Shown here in pieces: positions 38,494 through 51,400 of a stretch of 64,000 bases of DNA (position 1 is its first letter; every line of letters begins with the position of its first letter). The notes under the pieces are model-generated. The model ran no database searches and was not told the origin of the DNA. It saw nothing but the letters and a program-made list of their open reading frames with translations. Both the position numbers and the translations under genes were made by a program. The DNA is from Ascaris suum (taxonomy: Eukaryota > Nematoda > Chromadorea > Rhabditida > Ascarididae): contig CM024183.1 in assembly GCA_013433145.1 (NCBI GenBank), forward strand, positions 7,173,703 through 7,237,702, in the 5' to 3' direction.

Positions 38494-38732
38494 TAAAAAT
38501 TATATTGGATGATAAATTACGCAAATATCAGAAAAATAGGCTATATTTCTTAAGGCAACTAAACAGTTGGAATAATTATCACGGATTCAATTATAGCTCA
38601 ATAAAATTGTTTATTTCTTCGTTAGGGTTAAATCATTAGGAATTTACAATAAATGGGAAATTATTGCACTGATGCAAAAGAGTATTTCAAAACGTTTCTG
38701 TGGAAATAGATGATGGAATGATGTTGTGGAGA

Positions 38733-38744
38733 GGGGGGGGGGGG
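38733..38744. repeat. G homopolymer, 12 bases
   Basis: Followed by GATGTGGAGGAGGAG, so the region is purine-rich on the plus strand. Confidence 0.95.
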
Positions 38745-41188
38745 ATGTGGAGGAGGAGAATGAGTGGATCTTTGCTTTGTGTACTTTTTTGATTGTTGCG
38801 TATTGTCGAGTTGCCGAGGCAACTAACTAACCGGTGGGATGCCACATAGGTGCGTCTATTTGATGCGAAAGTTTTCGTGCAAAAAAAAAAAGCGCGCAGC
38901 TCCAGTGCCGCGTTTAAAAGGCCATACTAACTTCAAATGACATCCATATTGCACTGTGCACATCGTTTGTATTGTCGACGAATGAGTTCAACTTATTCGT
39001 CTTAATTTTTTCTTTTTTTTTTGAATATAATTGTGATGTTTATTTCTCAAGCAAATTTAATTATTTCTTACCTGTCTTGTCTTATACCTCTATCTTCTTC
39101 AATGAAGTCAATTTCCTCGGCTAATCCACAACAATGGATATTATGCAAATATTTAAACATCCTCAACATTCCAAGCATAACCTATGATAATCGGTCTAAA
39201 TCTCGATGGCGCATATTTGTGTTTTGCAAAAAAAAAAAAAAAATGAAAATGAAAACCTCGAGCTTTTTTGAATTTTTGATGAATTTCAGTACGGATGAGA
39301 GCTTTAGCAATTTTTATACATCAGAGAAAAAAATCGACTAAAAGGAAAATGCAATCTGTAAGATATTGCAGTGAAATGGATTCCCACTAAAATTATGACT
39401 ATTTAAATTTTATGACTAACACAATTTTAAAACAAAATCAAGCGGTAATTTCGAATGAAAATAATAGGAAATATCGAATTTTTTTTAATTATTAATCGCA
39501 TTTAATTGCCTAATTTGAATTTTTGGTATCTTTTTCCCACTTATATTACCCATGGGCATATTTCTTTCCTCCTATTCCTCTTTCTTCCAGAAATTTTTCA
39601 ACGTGATGAAGTTTTTCGGAAATCTTTAGCTGAAATTTCTGGCATTTTTTAAATCCTCTTTTTTGTTTTTGAATTTCCGGCTCAACATTGCCGACCAGAA
39701 TTAGCGGTTTGCGAGCTGTCAAGCTGCCCAGTGATCAGTTTTATACAAAAAGATAAGAATTGAATCGATAATCTTCGTAGAAATGATCCAATACGATTGA
39801 TCTGCAAGTGATCACATTTAATGATCTATGAATTCAGCTTTAAAAGATGCGAAGAAAGAGGTTTTGCGCGTGAAATTGGTTTTTTTTCTATATTTTCGAA
39901 ATTTTTTATCCTTTTATTTGTAGGTTCTTGCCAGATTTTCTTTCTTCTCTTATGTTCGTTTCGTATGCAATTGTGAATTGTCCCTAGAGAATCCTGAAAT
40001 TTCCGCCTAACCCCTTTTGCATTTGTTTGACTAGAGAATGCCAGGAGAGTGAAACGAATAATCCAGAATGATTCATACGAAATTGTGGATCGGCTCAGAT
40101 TCAGTCGACAGAATTAAACGGTAAACCTCAATGTCGAAAATAAGTTTATTAACGTGAGATAATCCGATAGTTCAATTATTGATAGGATGAAATCGATCGC
40201 CATGAATCGATTTGCTGTAAATATCAATATAAGTATTGAAATTACTTGATCTTTTCTCTCGAATAACAACGCGTATTAATCCCGAATATATTTTATTTTC
40301 CTTCTTTTTTTTTTTAGAGATTTTTCTTCGTTAGAAATTCAGGAAGAAATATCTCCTCATCGATTGCTTCCAGAATATATGGATTTTTTAACAAGAGCTG
40401 AAATTGTAGAGGCAATTTCTTGTCACTTTACGCTAATCTTTCTTATCTGATGATAGAGACTGCATTTTTTTTTTAATGAGTCAAATTTTTCTCGGCTCTC
40501 TCTAATGATATATATCACCCGTCGTTGAAATAAAGTTGCTGCTGTAGAACTTTTTTTGGGGAGAAGGGACACTCGATACGCAGGAGCTAATTGACCAAGG
40601 ATACCCCAGCGAGAATCTCGGAGGGAAAAGTGAGTTGTTGCTGAAGAAAGGGTGGTATTTTATTTAAAAGGCGCAGAGATAGTTCTCCGCCATGGGGATC
40701 CCTAACAGAGAGAGGTTCGATAGAGGGAAAACTCGAAGGGATGTTACTTACTGAAGGACTCCAAAAAAAAGGGGAGGCACGGCTTGGCCAAGGAGTGATC
40801 ACTTTGGATAGCGTTTTGATAAGAATGTAAATGAGAAAAAAAATAGAGAAAAGTTGGGGAAATTCTTCTTGAAGGCGGCGGATCCAGATATTTCCACTAT
40901 GCTGTTATTTAAGTAGAGATATGTAACGTTCACTAATTTAATCAGCAATTTTCTGAGTTAGTCGAAAAAGATTTTATCATTGGATTCAGCGAATTGCCTA
41001 CAGATGGTATTATTAAATAGGAAAACAGCATCGCTCAGCATTAAACTTTCTGTGTTCTCGACAGTCGGCTCTTTCCTTTCTGCCATTTTGAGCAAATTTT
41101 ATGGAAAGATAGATAGTGATTTTACTGATTGCAAATTGTTTCTTTAGGAGATGCAAACTTTCCGATTTCTGTTTTTTATTTTTTTATT

Positions 41189-41227
<39 letters not shown>

Positions 41228-41790
41228 TTTGGTGCACCTGGTCAATTTCACATGCTTGGAGTATTGGAGTATAGGGCGCTTATATTATTCAAACGTTTGT
41301 CCACTATGCAATACCACCTGCAACTTTTTCGTTTATCCCTAATCTATTCTGTAGATGATAAATCAACTTTGCTGGGAAGAATTGATACTTTCTTGTGGAG
41401 AATTTTATGCGGCAATTCTCATAAAAAAACCATTAGATTCATAAGTATAGAATATCGATATCTAGAAAAATTTAAATAAATAAACAGTTTTAGAGGTTTC
41501 ATTTACTTTCTTAGCTCTAATTTTTGAATATAGTATCACCATTTCAACCTTTTATAATATTGGAATAAAGGAAATTATATATCAAATGACTCTATTTTCA
41601 CTATTGGATATGGGGCGCTGACACTGAAAACGGCGCTTAAGTTCTTTTACTTGAAAATTTCAATTATTTACGAAATAAGAATTTCACTGTGCGTTGCATT
41701 TGAGCTCTTCGTGTTAGTACCGCACCCCTCGCTTCGCTGTAGCTTTTGAAGGTGCCAATAGTGCCTACCCAAAGATTCCATGAACGAAAG
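38745..41790. other. AT-rich intergenic sequence, no gene recognised
   Basis: Nothing splice-consistent found. A GC-richer block at 40560-40800 is unassigned. A TTTA tetranucleotide run at 41188-41230 accounts for a long open frame there. Confidence 0.5.
41188..41230. repeat. (TTTA)n microsatellite
   Basis: About ten TTTA units. Confidence 0.95.
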
Positions 41791-41793
41791 CCA

Positions 41794-42057
41794 TTACATC
41801 TCATGAATAACACCACGAGTGATATCTGAAACTGCGCTGTGTAACTCTTCCATCTTATGATTTCGTTCATGGTATAATTTCAAACATTTATCAGCCCTAT
41901 GCATTACAAGAGTTTTCACGGGTAAAGGTATACGACAAAAAGTGCACTTAATAACACAACATTTTATTAGGCGACCGTCAATGAGGGTGGTGAGTGGAAA
42001 GTTGTGGTGAAACAAATTGAAGCGTCTAATAAGCTTCACGCTATGAAAGTTCCTTAA
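41794..42057 (-). CDS. Possible terminal exon with C2HC zinc-finger signature
   Basis: An 87-codon frame opens directly after a CTAATTCAG acceptor (an in-frame TGA lies a few codons upstream) and ends at TAA (41796-41794). Counted from the acceptor, Cys38, Cys41, His53 and Cys58 form C-x2-C-x11-H-x4-C, within KCTFCRIPLPVKTLVMHRADKC. This spacing resembles BED-like and other C2HC fingers that bind nucleic acid. Frequent GTG, CGT and ATT codons look like real coding. No upstream exon was identified, and the exon lies about 300 bp from the rootletin start in head-to-head orientation, so any partner exons would have to fall inside the rootletin intron. It may be a transposase remnant. Confidence 0.3.
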   Translation of the reverse strand, partial: LRNFHSVKLIRRFNLFHHNFPLTTLIDGRLIKCCVIKCTFCRIPLPVKTLVMHRADKCLKLYHERNHKMEELHSAVSDITRGVIHEM

Positions 42058-42352
42058 CTGAATTAGGTCTTTGAATCAACTCTCAAGATCGTAATGATAG
42101 TTTGCATCACATTTATCAATTACAAAAAAAAAGTAAACGTAAAAAATTGAAAATTTCATAAATATTAACGTTGGGATATAGGATGTATATTGTTTGCCAT
42201 TAATAGTCTCTTGCAACGCTTTTGTATATGTTGACAAACAGCTATAAACGAATAAACGAAAACTACTATTATTTTTTGTCCACTCTTGCTGACTAATGCT
42301 GATTGATGATTATGATGATTATAGCTGACAAACGTTCAAGCTGGAGCAAGCA

Positions 42353-42468
42353 ATGGAGAGCGCTTCCACTGAGGCTGGACGTAGCGATATATCGCAACGT
42401 ATCACTCGTACAGTTGTTACTCGTACTAACTATGGTAATAGAGGCATAGATACGGCGATCGGTGTTGG
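42353..42468 (+). CDS. che-10: Rootletin exon 1 (residues 1-38)
   Basis: First in-frame ATG after a TGA at 42326. Encodes a non-helical N-terminus (M-E-S-A-S-T-E-A-G-R). It ends at GTTGG|GTGAGT in phase 2, which fits exon 2 exactly and is the main reason to place it in this gene across an 11-kb intron. Confidence 0.75.
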
Positions 42469-45400
42469 GTGAGTTGATTTTATTGCTCATATATATTTTA
42501 TTTTTTTCTTTTTCTTTTCCATATTCTTACTAACGAAATGAATTTGATGATAAACAATTATGTATGCATATTTATTACTTTTGATGTACTTTATAAGTTT
42601 TTTTTTCAGCCTTTATATAAACTTACTAGTTACTTTTTATTTTTATTTACTGCATCATATTTTCATTTACTTCAATTTTTTGACTGATAGGATGATGAGA
42701 ACGCATTAAGCATCTAACAATGGAGTTAAAGATTACTTTATATCATGTGGTTGCTTTACTCTGCAAATACGGTATTAACGTATATCAAGGTCAATGTCAT
42801 AGGAAATTTTGTTGGAAAACACTGCACGCATTTGTTTGCTATCGTTTTGAGCACTAAGCTATTTGGAAGCTGTAGAAAAATTTATTGACATAGTATTTTG
42901 ATTACATAAAGTGCAATTAAACAGTTTCTTTTAGCCACTTTCTAAGGTGTATAGCAATTTCCGTTATGAATTAGGAAAAAATATCACCATTAAAAAATAT
43001 TAGAAATAATTTTCATCTGCAAAGATAGCCGATTTTTTTTTTTTGCGATTGTGGTGGTAATTTTAAGTCCGAACCGAATTGGAACGTGGATGACGAGGGG
43101 CAGAAATGGATTTTGACTACGAACAATTTTTGGCTGATTTGTTTTCTTTTTTTTTTAGCTAATTTTTTGAATGATATTTGATCGTTCCTAATATTTGATG
43201 CAATTAGTCGAATTTTTCGATAAGCGGTGAAAATTATCGAGGAGAAAAAAATTGCTTCGTAAGTTATAAAGAATCAAGAGGATGAGATTTAGGATTAGAT
43301 TTAAGTGAGAGTTATTGTTGCCACATGTGGCGGCAATGTGTTTTTTTTTTTTTTAAAATATAATAGCTGCCTTAAACGCGGCACCTTTGAACAAGAGTTC
43401 AACGTATTCGATTGATTATTTGCTGCACTCGTTTTATAGTTAACTGGGAATGATCCAAATATGAAAAACGCAAAAGGATATTCAATTCTTTTGCGCATCG
43501 TTTTTTTTTTGGTTCCTATTTCAATATATCTTTAAAATTATTATTATTATTAATTGGTCAAATTTTATAAGGATCATTGCTGAAGTTCATTAAATACATA
43601 TTGGCCACTTGAATTGTGCACATCAAGAAATAGGTCGCCTATTGAATAGGAAACGCTTTATGGTGTTTCCATAGAGTTGTACAACGTTATCAATATGTTT
43701 TTGAAGAAATCAAATATCAAAGACAATATTGAGTGATAATATAGTGGAGGAAAATGACATTGAACATATTAACTTTCCTATGCTTGTATTTTTTAAAATT
43801 ATGCGCGACCTTCAGCAAAAGAAATACAGTCGAAAGAGAACGTTAATTACTTCGAAGAATGAAAATTACACTCTCTGAAATGACAAAAATAAAAATGTTT
43901 ATTTCTATGAGATTTTCGTTCGGCACAATCAAAGAGACTAATTTAATGCGGCGATGAGTGTATGGGAAAGAAAATGTTGGAATAATCTCAAAATTATGGA
44001 AGAAATTGATGTATTTTCGGATAGGTGAACAACGGCGAATGATGAAAATAGCATTTATTGATACCAATAAGAAGATTTTCTCATTTTCCACTTATATTTG
44101 GAGAATTTTCAGAGATAAGTAATTGATATCTAAATATTGGAATTAGCGCTTTATTCCCCCCAAATCGTTGATAGCGCGTTATAAAACTTCAACCTATTTG
44201 TTATAATTTGAAATCCAGTAGAGGAGTAGAGCTGTAATAAGTACATACTGTTTCATTCATATGCGTTCGCAATTGCGTTCGGTGAACAGTACCGAGAGTT
44301 CCTTTGATACTTAGTGGCTTTTAAAAAGCAAGGTTGCAAATCAACGACAAGGTAGTTAATAATATACTTTTAATTACCTAGTGTACCTGTAATTAGAAAG
44401 TAATGAAATGCGCAATGACGAAAGCATTGCTTTGCATTACTCGCGAAGTATATACAATGGGACGTTATTAACTAGCAACGATATCTTAGAGGAAGCTCGA
44501 TATAGACAGATGATTGAACAAATGTAGATGTATATATTGGAGAAACAGGTAAGCTTACGTCCATAATTAGCCCCAGTGCAATAGATCAGATGTTTTTGAA
44601 TGTGGTTATTGAAAATAATGCGAGTAGATTTATGGATATCGCTGCGGCATGTTTGTTGATGGTAATTCAGTTTTTTATTCAATATGCTGAGGTCAACAAG
44701 GTATCTAGGCTCGATATAGTAACAAACATAAAGAGGTGATATCTAACGCCTTAGTGCAATTGCGTTTGATGGTAATTCATTGTGATGATTTGCGTGTAAA
44801 TTACAGGTAAATGTGTCTAACTAACACCATCTATCTCATCAACAAAAATTTCGCGCAAATAACAAGCAGTTCTACAACTTCCCACTAAGTGTTTCATTGT
44901 TGTAAAATTGTTGCGCATAAATTTCAACGATCTTATACACTTATCTTGCATAGATATACCTGAATAATTCGAAATTGAGAGCTTCACAAAAGTGTTATTA
45001 AATGCTGAGTATAGGTGGAGCACTTAGTCTCTCAATGAATTTTTTCTTTTCGTATTTTCTTATAATAGAGAAGTAAAGTTGGTTGGCAAATATGTAAAAG
45101 AAATATTATTTATTACTTTGGAATATTTTTATTTTCCTTTTAAAAAAAATTTCAAATACATCGAATTTCTTCTTTTTTTTTTTTTCAGAATGGAAGAGTT
45201 TTTCATATGATTAGATAGTTTCGTATCGATATTTTTATTGCATATAGCCGAATGCGAAAGGAAAATTGTAATCATAACGTGACAACGAAAATGAAAGTGC
45301 AATTTTCGATGAATAGAGTTGTGCAGACAAAAAAAAAAGAATGACTTCTCTAGTTTTTCATCTCAACAAATGCATACACTCTATCATTAACTTCTATGCC

Positions 45401-48400
45401 TAGATTATTCACTCAATATGTTTGCATTTTATGATAGTTGTTTTTTTTCTTCTTTGCAACTGCACTCATGTGCTAATAATTGCAAATTGCAAAACAATTT
45501 TTATCGACCTTGCATACAAGTTACTAAACGAGAAAATTTCACCGTTTTTTTTTTTTTTTTTTGCATATTGGAGGAAGCAATTGAGAAAGCAATAAAATTG
45601 GAGTGAATTTGCATCAATAGCAATTCATCCGACTATATTTATTGAAAACGGTAGCGGATAAAATCATAATCATTGAACTAGGAATATTTCTGTAACGAAA
45701 AAAAGAACCCATAAAAACTGAAATTGTAACGAAATTTTTTTTTTGTTGCAGGTTTTAGCGAAAAATTTGTAAATGATATATATGGCTGAGTGCCCTTTCA
45801 ATTATCTTATATTCTGCGTGCATTAGGGTAAATCAGGATTTGCATATTGCTGTTCTCTTTTTGCAAACATTGCAGAAAGAAATGAGATCGACTTATTGCA
45901 ATTAAAGTAATTTCTAGCATCTCATACAATATGATGCGATTTGCATATTCTCATTGCATATTGCATTTGGGTATGCAATGAGCGAATTTTCAATGAGATA
46001 AGTATGGCACATTTCTTGACATTCGAATTATTCTACTTGATGATTTTATTCTTAGAAACATCGGTGATTATGTAATGCAGTTTATAAAACGCAATGCATG
46101 TTGTAAAGCTGAGAATGTACTTGATGATATAAAACAATTTTTGCAATTCAAACATTTCAATGCAAATATTGCATTTTGTGCAATGAGAAAATTCGAAATC
46201 ACCGAATTCAAAACTTTTTCGTTGAAGGTTCATGAAGATGTTCGACTCGTTGACCAATAAATAATCGCAGTAATGTTTGATTTTTCTCACCCGAAATTGA
46301 GCAATTGAAATCTCGTTCTATCATAGCACGTTAAATGAGTTTGATAAATTTCTATGCTCTATCGTTGATGATTGTTTGAATCTTTAAGTTTTGATCGAAT
46401 AGAATTTTGAGTCAAATCTCTTCGGCTAATTTTCTCCGCTTATCGAATATTTCATGTAGTTGATAGTCGTGAAAATTAATGATTGATGAAAGTGGGAGCT
46501 GATCGAATAGACTCAATTCACAAATTACGGGATTCATTGCTTGTCTAGCCTCTCTTAGTTACCTTTTTCTGAGAAATGATAACAGAAACAGTATTTTTTT
46601 TCGCTTAATCCGATTAATCGTTGATTTAGGGCTGCATGGATGCGTCCAGAAAAGACGAAATTCAGGATCTCCATCCTATTTTCATGATGGACTTTTATCT
46701 TCCCATGAATATTTCATATTTCATCGGCTAAATAACCCCTCCGAAATAATGCCTCCTACATCTTAATATGAGATTTCTAGTACGTAGATAATTATTTGCA
46801 ATATGAGCGACTATTCTTTTAAAAAATTTGCTATCGTATCTCGCGTAATATTTTGTTGGATAGTAACTAGAACTTCGACGCATTAAAGCAGCGAATTGAA
46901 AGTGCAATATTTAGGCATTAATACGTTTGACTAAGACGATTAAAATGGACGATTTTGTTGATTTCATTTTCTATCTCGTTTCAATGCACATTTTTTCTTT
47001 GTTACTTCTTTTTTTTTTTTTCGTTGCATTGTATTCAGCGCCATCCTTAAATAATCCGTTTCGTCTAGACGTTAATGGAAAATTTCATTTGCGTTCGACT
47101 ACATCGATAGGACGTAATAAAAAGCTAACGGTATTAGTTGCTAGTATAGAGTATTATTGCATGTGGAATATCGGCAATAATAGTGTAATTCTATAGTATT
47201 TCACTTCTCACAAGGGCCTTTCATTTAGCACAATATGAATCACGACTTTATTTTCGTGTAACGAATTCAATAAAAACGTCAACACGAATAATTCTATGAT
47301 TAATGGAGAACTTGCTTTCCTTTGAATTAATAGAACCATAATGAAGCATAGAGAGTTTTTTTGGTCTAGAAGAGGAAGCATCGTATTCCCACATTTGCAG
47401 ATCGAAGAAAACACGACCTTCGGAAAAAGGTAACCCTTCATCGTCGTTATATAGAATGGATGAGAACTATTTTGATAGAAGAATACTTCCAAATATGATC
47501 ATTTTACGGCAGAGGGAAGAGTTTGCATCAACATGTAGTCCTTCCTCCCCTCCCCCCTCCCGTCTATTTTCTCTTAGTGATTCATAAGGTCTCGTTGTGA
47601 CTATTGCATAGAGACTGTTCTTGAATTGTTTTCTCAAAAAGTTTCTCACGTTTTAAGTTTAATTTCATTTTATAATTGAAACTTTTTTAATGAGATAGAA
47701 ATGTTTTGTTGCTGTTAAATTTCTCACAGTAATATGTAAATTTGCGTTTTTTTTTAAATCGTTGTTATGAGACAGGTCTATGTGTATATATTCGATAACA
47801 TAGATAACAACTAATTTATTTTGGCTAACGTCAATAGAATTTTACTAGCGAGAAAGAAGATGAAATAAATGAAGTCAACATAAAGTAAATAGAGTTATTG
47901 TTTGTCTAGGAAGTAAATCAAGAATCGTATACGTGGAATGTAGAATAGAAGTGCTAGCAAGTTAAGAATAAACGTAAGCAAATGTTCTTCCGCTAGAAAC
48001 AATTCTTGAAAGTGAAATTCCTTTCGCATTGCACCCATATTTATTGCAAAGAATAGGATAGGAATCTGCTTACATCTATCTGCGCCATTCTCCTCCTCCC
48101 CTTCCATCTTTCCCAACCTCTCACTTAACACAGAGATGAGAAACGAGTCTCTCGCAAACTTCCATGATCATAAAATATCCATTCACATCAACGATTATGA
48201 ACACCATTACTTTCCTTTCTATTAGCAAGAGGTTAGTGGCATAAAAGAATTGAAATTTCCATTTCTTTTCGACTCATTATGCTTCTTTTCTATGGAGGAT
48301 CATTAGCGAATTTCTATTTTATTGCTAATAGAGTACGCTTGGTACAAAGAACACCAATGAAATCTTGTCATGACATAAAAGACATTCGTGAATTTTATGG

Positions 48401-51400
48401 ACACATTTATATGTCTCTAAATTGCATGCAAAGCTGTACGAGTTTCATTCACATAATGAAACACTATAAAAATGCGGCTTCTTTTCTTTCTAAATGCAAC
48501 GTTATGAATTTATTGTCATTTGCCCGACAATCATAAAAAACTTTCAAAAAAACCTTAGTTGATTGAGACTTCAGGAGATGAATGGAGCAAGTTTCTTGTT
48601 TAGTAAATGAAGAAGATTTAAGGAATTGGAATATTGGTGCAATAGATTTTTGTGAAAACCGCCGTAAATTGTTGAGTGTCAACTCAGCAATTTATGATGG
48701 TTTTAAAAGTTTGTTGAAGGCACACAAAATCTGCAACTGATATTGAGGTATGCGATAAGGGGAGCTAGAACATGATATGATACATAAAACAGTTTTGACT
48801 GTTTTGGGTTTGATTATTTTTGCACTCGAGAATATAGCATCCTTTAATATGCGAGGTGATGAAAATCGATACGTAGGAAGGGAGTTAAAGGCTTGCAAAT
48901 TGAAACAATCGAGGAGTCGAAGAACACCGCATCTAGCGGATTAACCTGGCCACAAGTAATAGAAGGTCGAATTGCATTATGATTCCGAAGCTCGAAGATT
49001 GCGCCACAGAGTTTGGGCACACAAGATGGGGGCTTAGGTAAAGATCCATCGTTTTGACGAATCCGCACGATATCTATTCCTTCCAGAAGTAGTCCGATCC
49101 GGACGAAACTTAGTACATTGGCAAAAAGTTATTCAGTGGTCCATTTGATAGAGTTCTCTTGAATTTTTCTCCTCTTCCAAGTTATACTAAATGATTCGTT
49201 TAGGTTTTTTGATCGATATGCACTTGCTTTTGCATTTTTTTTTCCGACCATCTGGTTTCAACCTATAGAAACCTTTCCGACCATCTGGTTTCAACCTATA
49301 AAAACCTTTCCGACCATCTGGTTTCAACCTATAGAAACCTATCGATGCAAAACGAGAAACAACCGCTGTAAGATGTGTGGGAGTCCCTCTCATCTTTTGA
49401 GTGGCCGCATTTCCTTTTCAAAATTGATAGATTTTTGTGGATGATGGTTTAGAAGATTATCACATGATGCATTATATATCGTTAAATTTCCTAGCTTTAT
49501 ACTCAGTTTTTACCGAGTTGAAATAATCGAACACGACATTGCGAGGAAAAACTAAGGTACCATAATGCGTTCAGCAAGTATAGATTTATCGAAGAGTACG
49601 AAAAGCACGCGGAGGCGAATCTAGATCGCTCTAATTGAAAGTTTATTCAAATATGATGAACTTTTTCGACAGGTATTGACTAATAAACTATATGTTGCAG
49701 AGCAGTTCGGCTGTGCCTTATTTTTACTTCAGCGTGCGTAATTGCAGTCAACAACTCCATAGAATTGGAAGCTTTGATGATCACTATAAACCTGGTTGTC
49801 GCTATCGTTTCGAAAATATGACTGTAACCTTCGCCACTCGATTTATTTCTTTCGGTAGGCCAGCTTCGTCGAATATTTAGCGCTGCCTATGAAGATAATA
49901 TGTAATGCAAAGGATGTGGGGCAGCCATACCTATAAATAAGTTTCAGTTGCATGTGGTGTTACTGCTATTCGAAAATGTTTCGAGTCCATTTAATTTGCT
50001 TTGGCATTATTTGCGGCCAAAACCCCTCGAATGATTCCTGTCTACCCTGCGCACAGTGCCCATTCCTGCCAACCCTGTGCCCAGTGCTTGTATGGCTAAC
50101 TTTGATGAATTTCTCGACTTGATTCCTGGATTTTTATAAGTGAGCCATGCATTCGTGACAGCCGATGATCTGAGCTTTAGCGTAGTGACAGTGTCACATT
50201 GAGCCTGATTACATCAACAAATTTCCTGGGAAATTATTTTCAGATGCAGGTAATCTGATTTGAGGTCGCGTTCATGGGGAAGAACTCTTCACCTGATTTT
50301 GATAAACGATATATTATTTTTTGGCAATCTTTTCATAGCAAATGACTTCTTCAACGCATTACCATCACTTTAGAATTCTAATTTCCTCTGTAAAACTCAT
50401 ATGGAAGTGGAGAACGCATTGCGCGATGCTGCGAAGAAGCTTTAATCATATTAGAAAGACATCAGGTCATTAGGATTAATTTATCGGTTGTTCATTCAGT
50501 ATCAGATAAATAAGGCAATATGTACCTCCAGAACCTCCTGCAAAATATTATCGAGATGTGTGGACCGGAGTAAAAAAAAAGCAGCAAGATGAAGCAATCC
50601 CCACCATATTTTCAGTGCTTGGCTGTAAATAGATTTGCTTTCTTGAACGGCATAGACGAGATAAATTGGTAGCATTTAATGGATGTTATGAGATACATTT
50701 AATACCGAATTCAATTTGTTAGAACTCGAAAGATGTGTGGTATGTATGGGAAATGCTCGAACAATATAGAATTACATCAACTTGATGATAGCATCGGAAT
50801 TGAACTGACAGCCGCTTAGAAATGATAGCATCGGAAATGCGGTAAGCGCTGAACAGCCGAAATAGAACTTGCATATAAAAAATTTTTCGTATGTTTTCGT
50901 GGAAAATAATTGTTTACGGTCTGATTTTCCTATTCGCTACAACAAGCCCCGAGGCTATCTCGAAAATGGCGTTGGTTTATTTTTTTAAAGCTATTCACGA
51001 GCGCGGCATGAATATATCATGCGTTTCAACCATCACTAGAACGCATCACAGCCAGTTATCGTAATTTTTTCTGTGTCGCTTCTCGCGTTCATCTCTTCTA
51101 TCAGAAGTGAGGGTTTCATCTCATCTTTACGAAGAAAATCGCCTACTAGTTGGAATAAAAAACTTCAATACAATCAGTCTAACGATCTTTACTCGTAATA
51201 TCCTTGAGACAGTAATTTTGTAATTAAGTGATTCTCTAAATCTGAGTGATACCTATCCCCTCGATTAGTTCACGACGTTACAATTTATTTTTTCAAAAAG
51301 CAATAGCTTGCATATGGTTAGTATTGAGGTGACGACTATCTCTAGCGAAAAATGTACATAGAGAGAAAAGGAACGAAAATGAAAGCATCGTTATAGTCAA

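Noticed and set aside
38327..38524. Repetitive PRVTQEF-type protein on the minus strand
   Set aside because: It is the translated minisatellite; no start context, splice sites or non-repeat flank.
40710..40720. GGTTCGAT as a tRNA T-arm (also near 63347 and 25423)
   Set aside because: No acceptor stem, D-arm or anticodon arm can be folded around any of them.
41129..41479. 116-codon plus-strand frame
   Set aside because: The first half is the TTTA microsatellite read as hydrophobic residues, and the rest has no splice or family support.
42060..42352. RFX X-box upstream of rootletin
   Set aside because: No sequence with both half-sites of the consensus was found by eye.
49187..49393. Repeat protein with GFYRLKPDGRK units
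   Set aside because: Three copies of a 33-bp tandem repeat happen to be a multiple of three; flanks are not coding-like.
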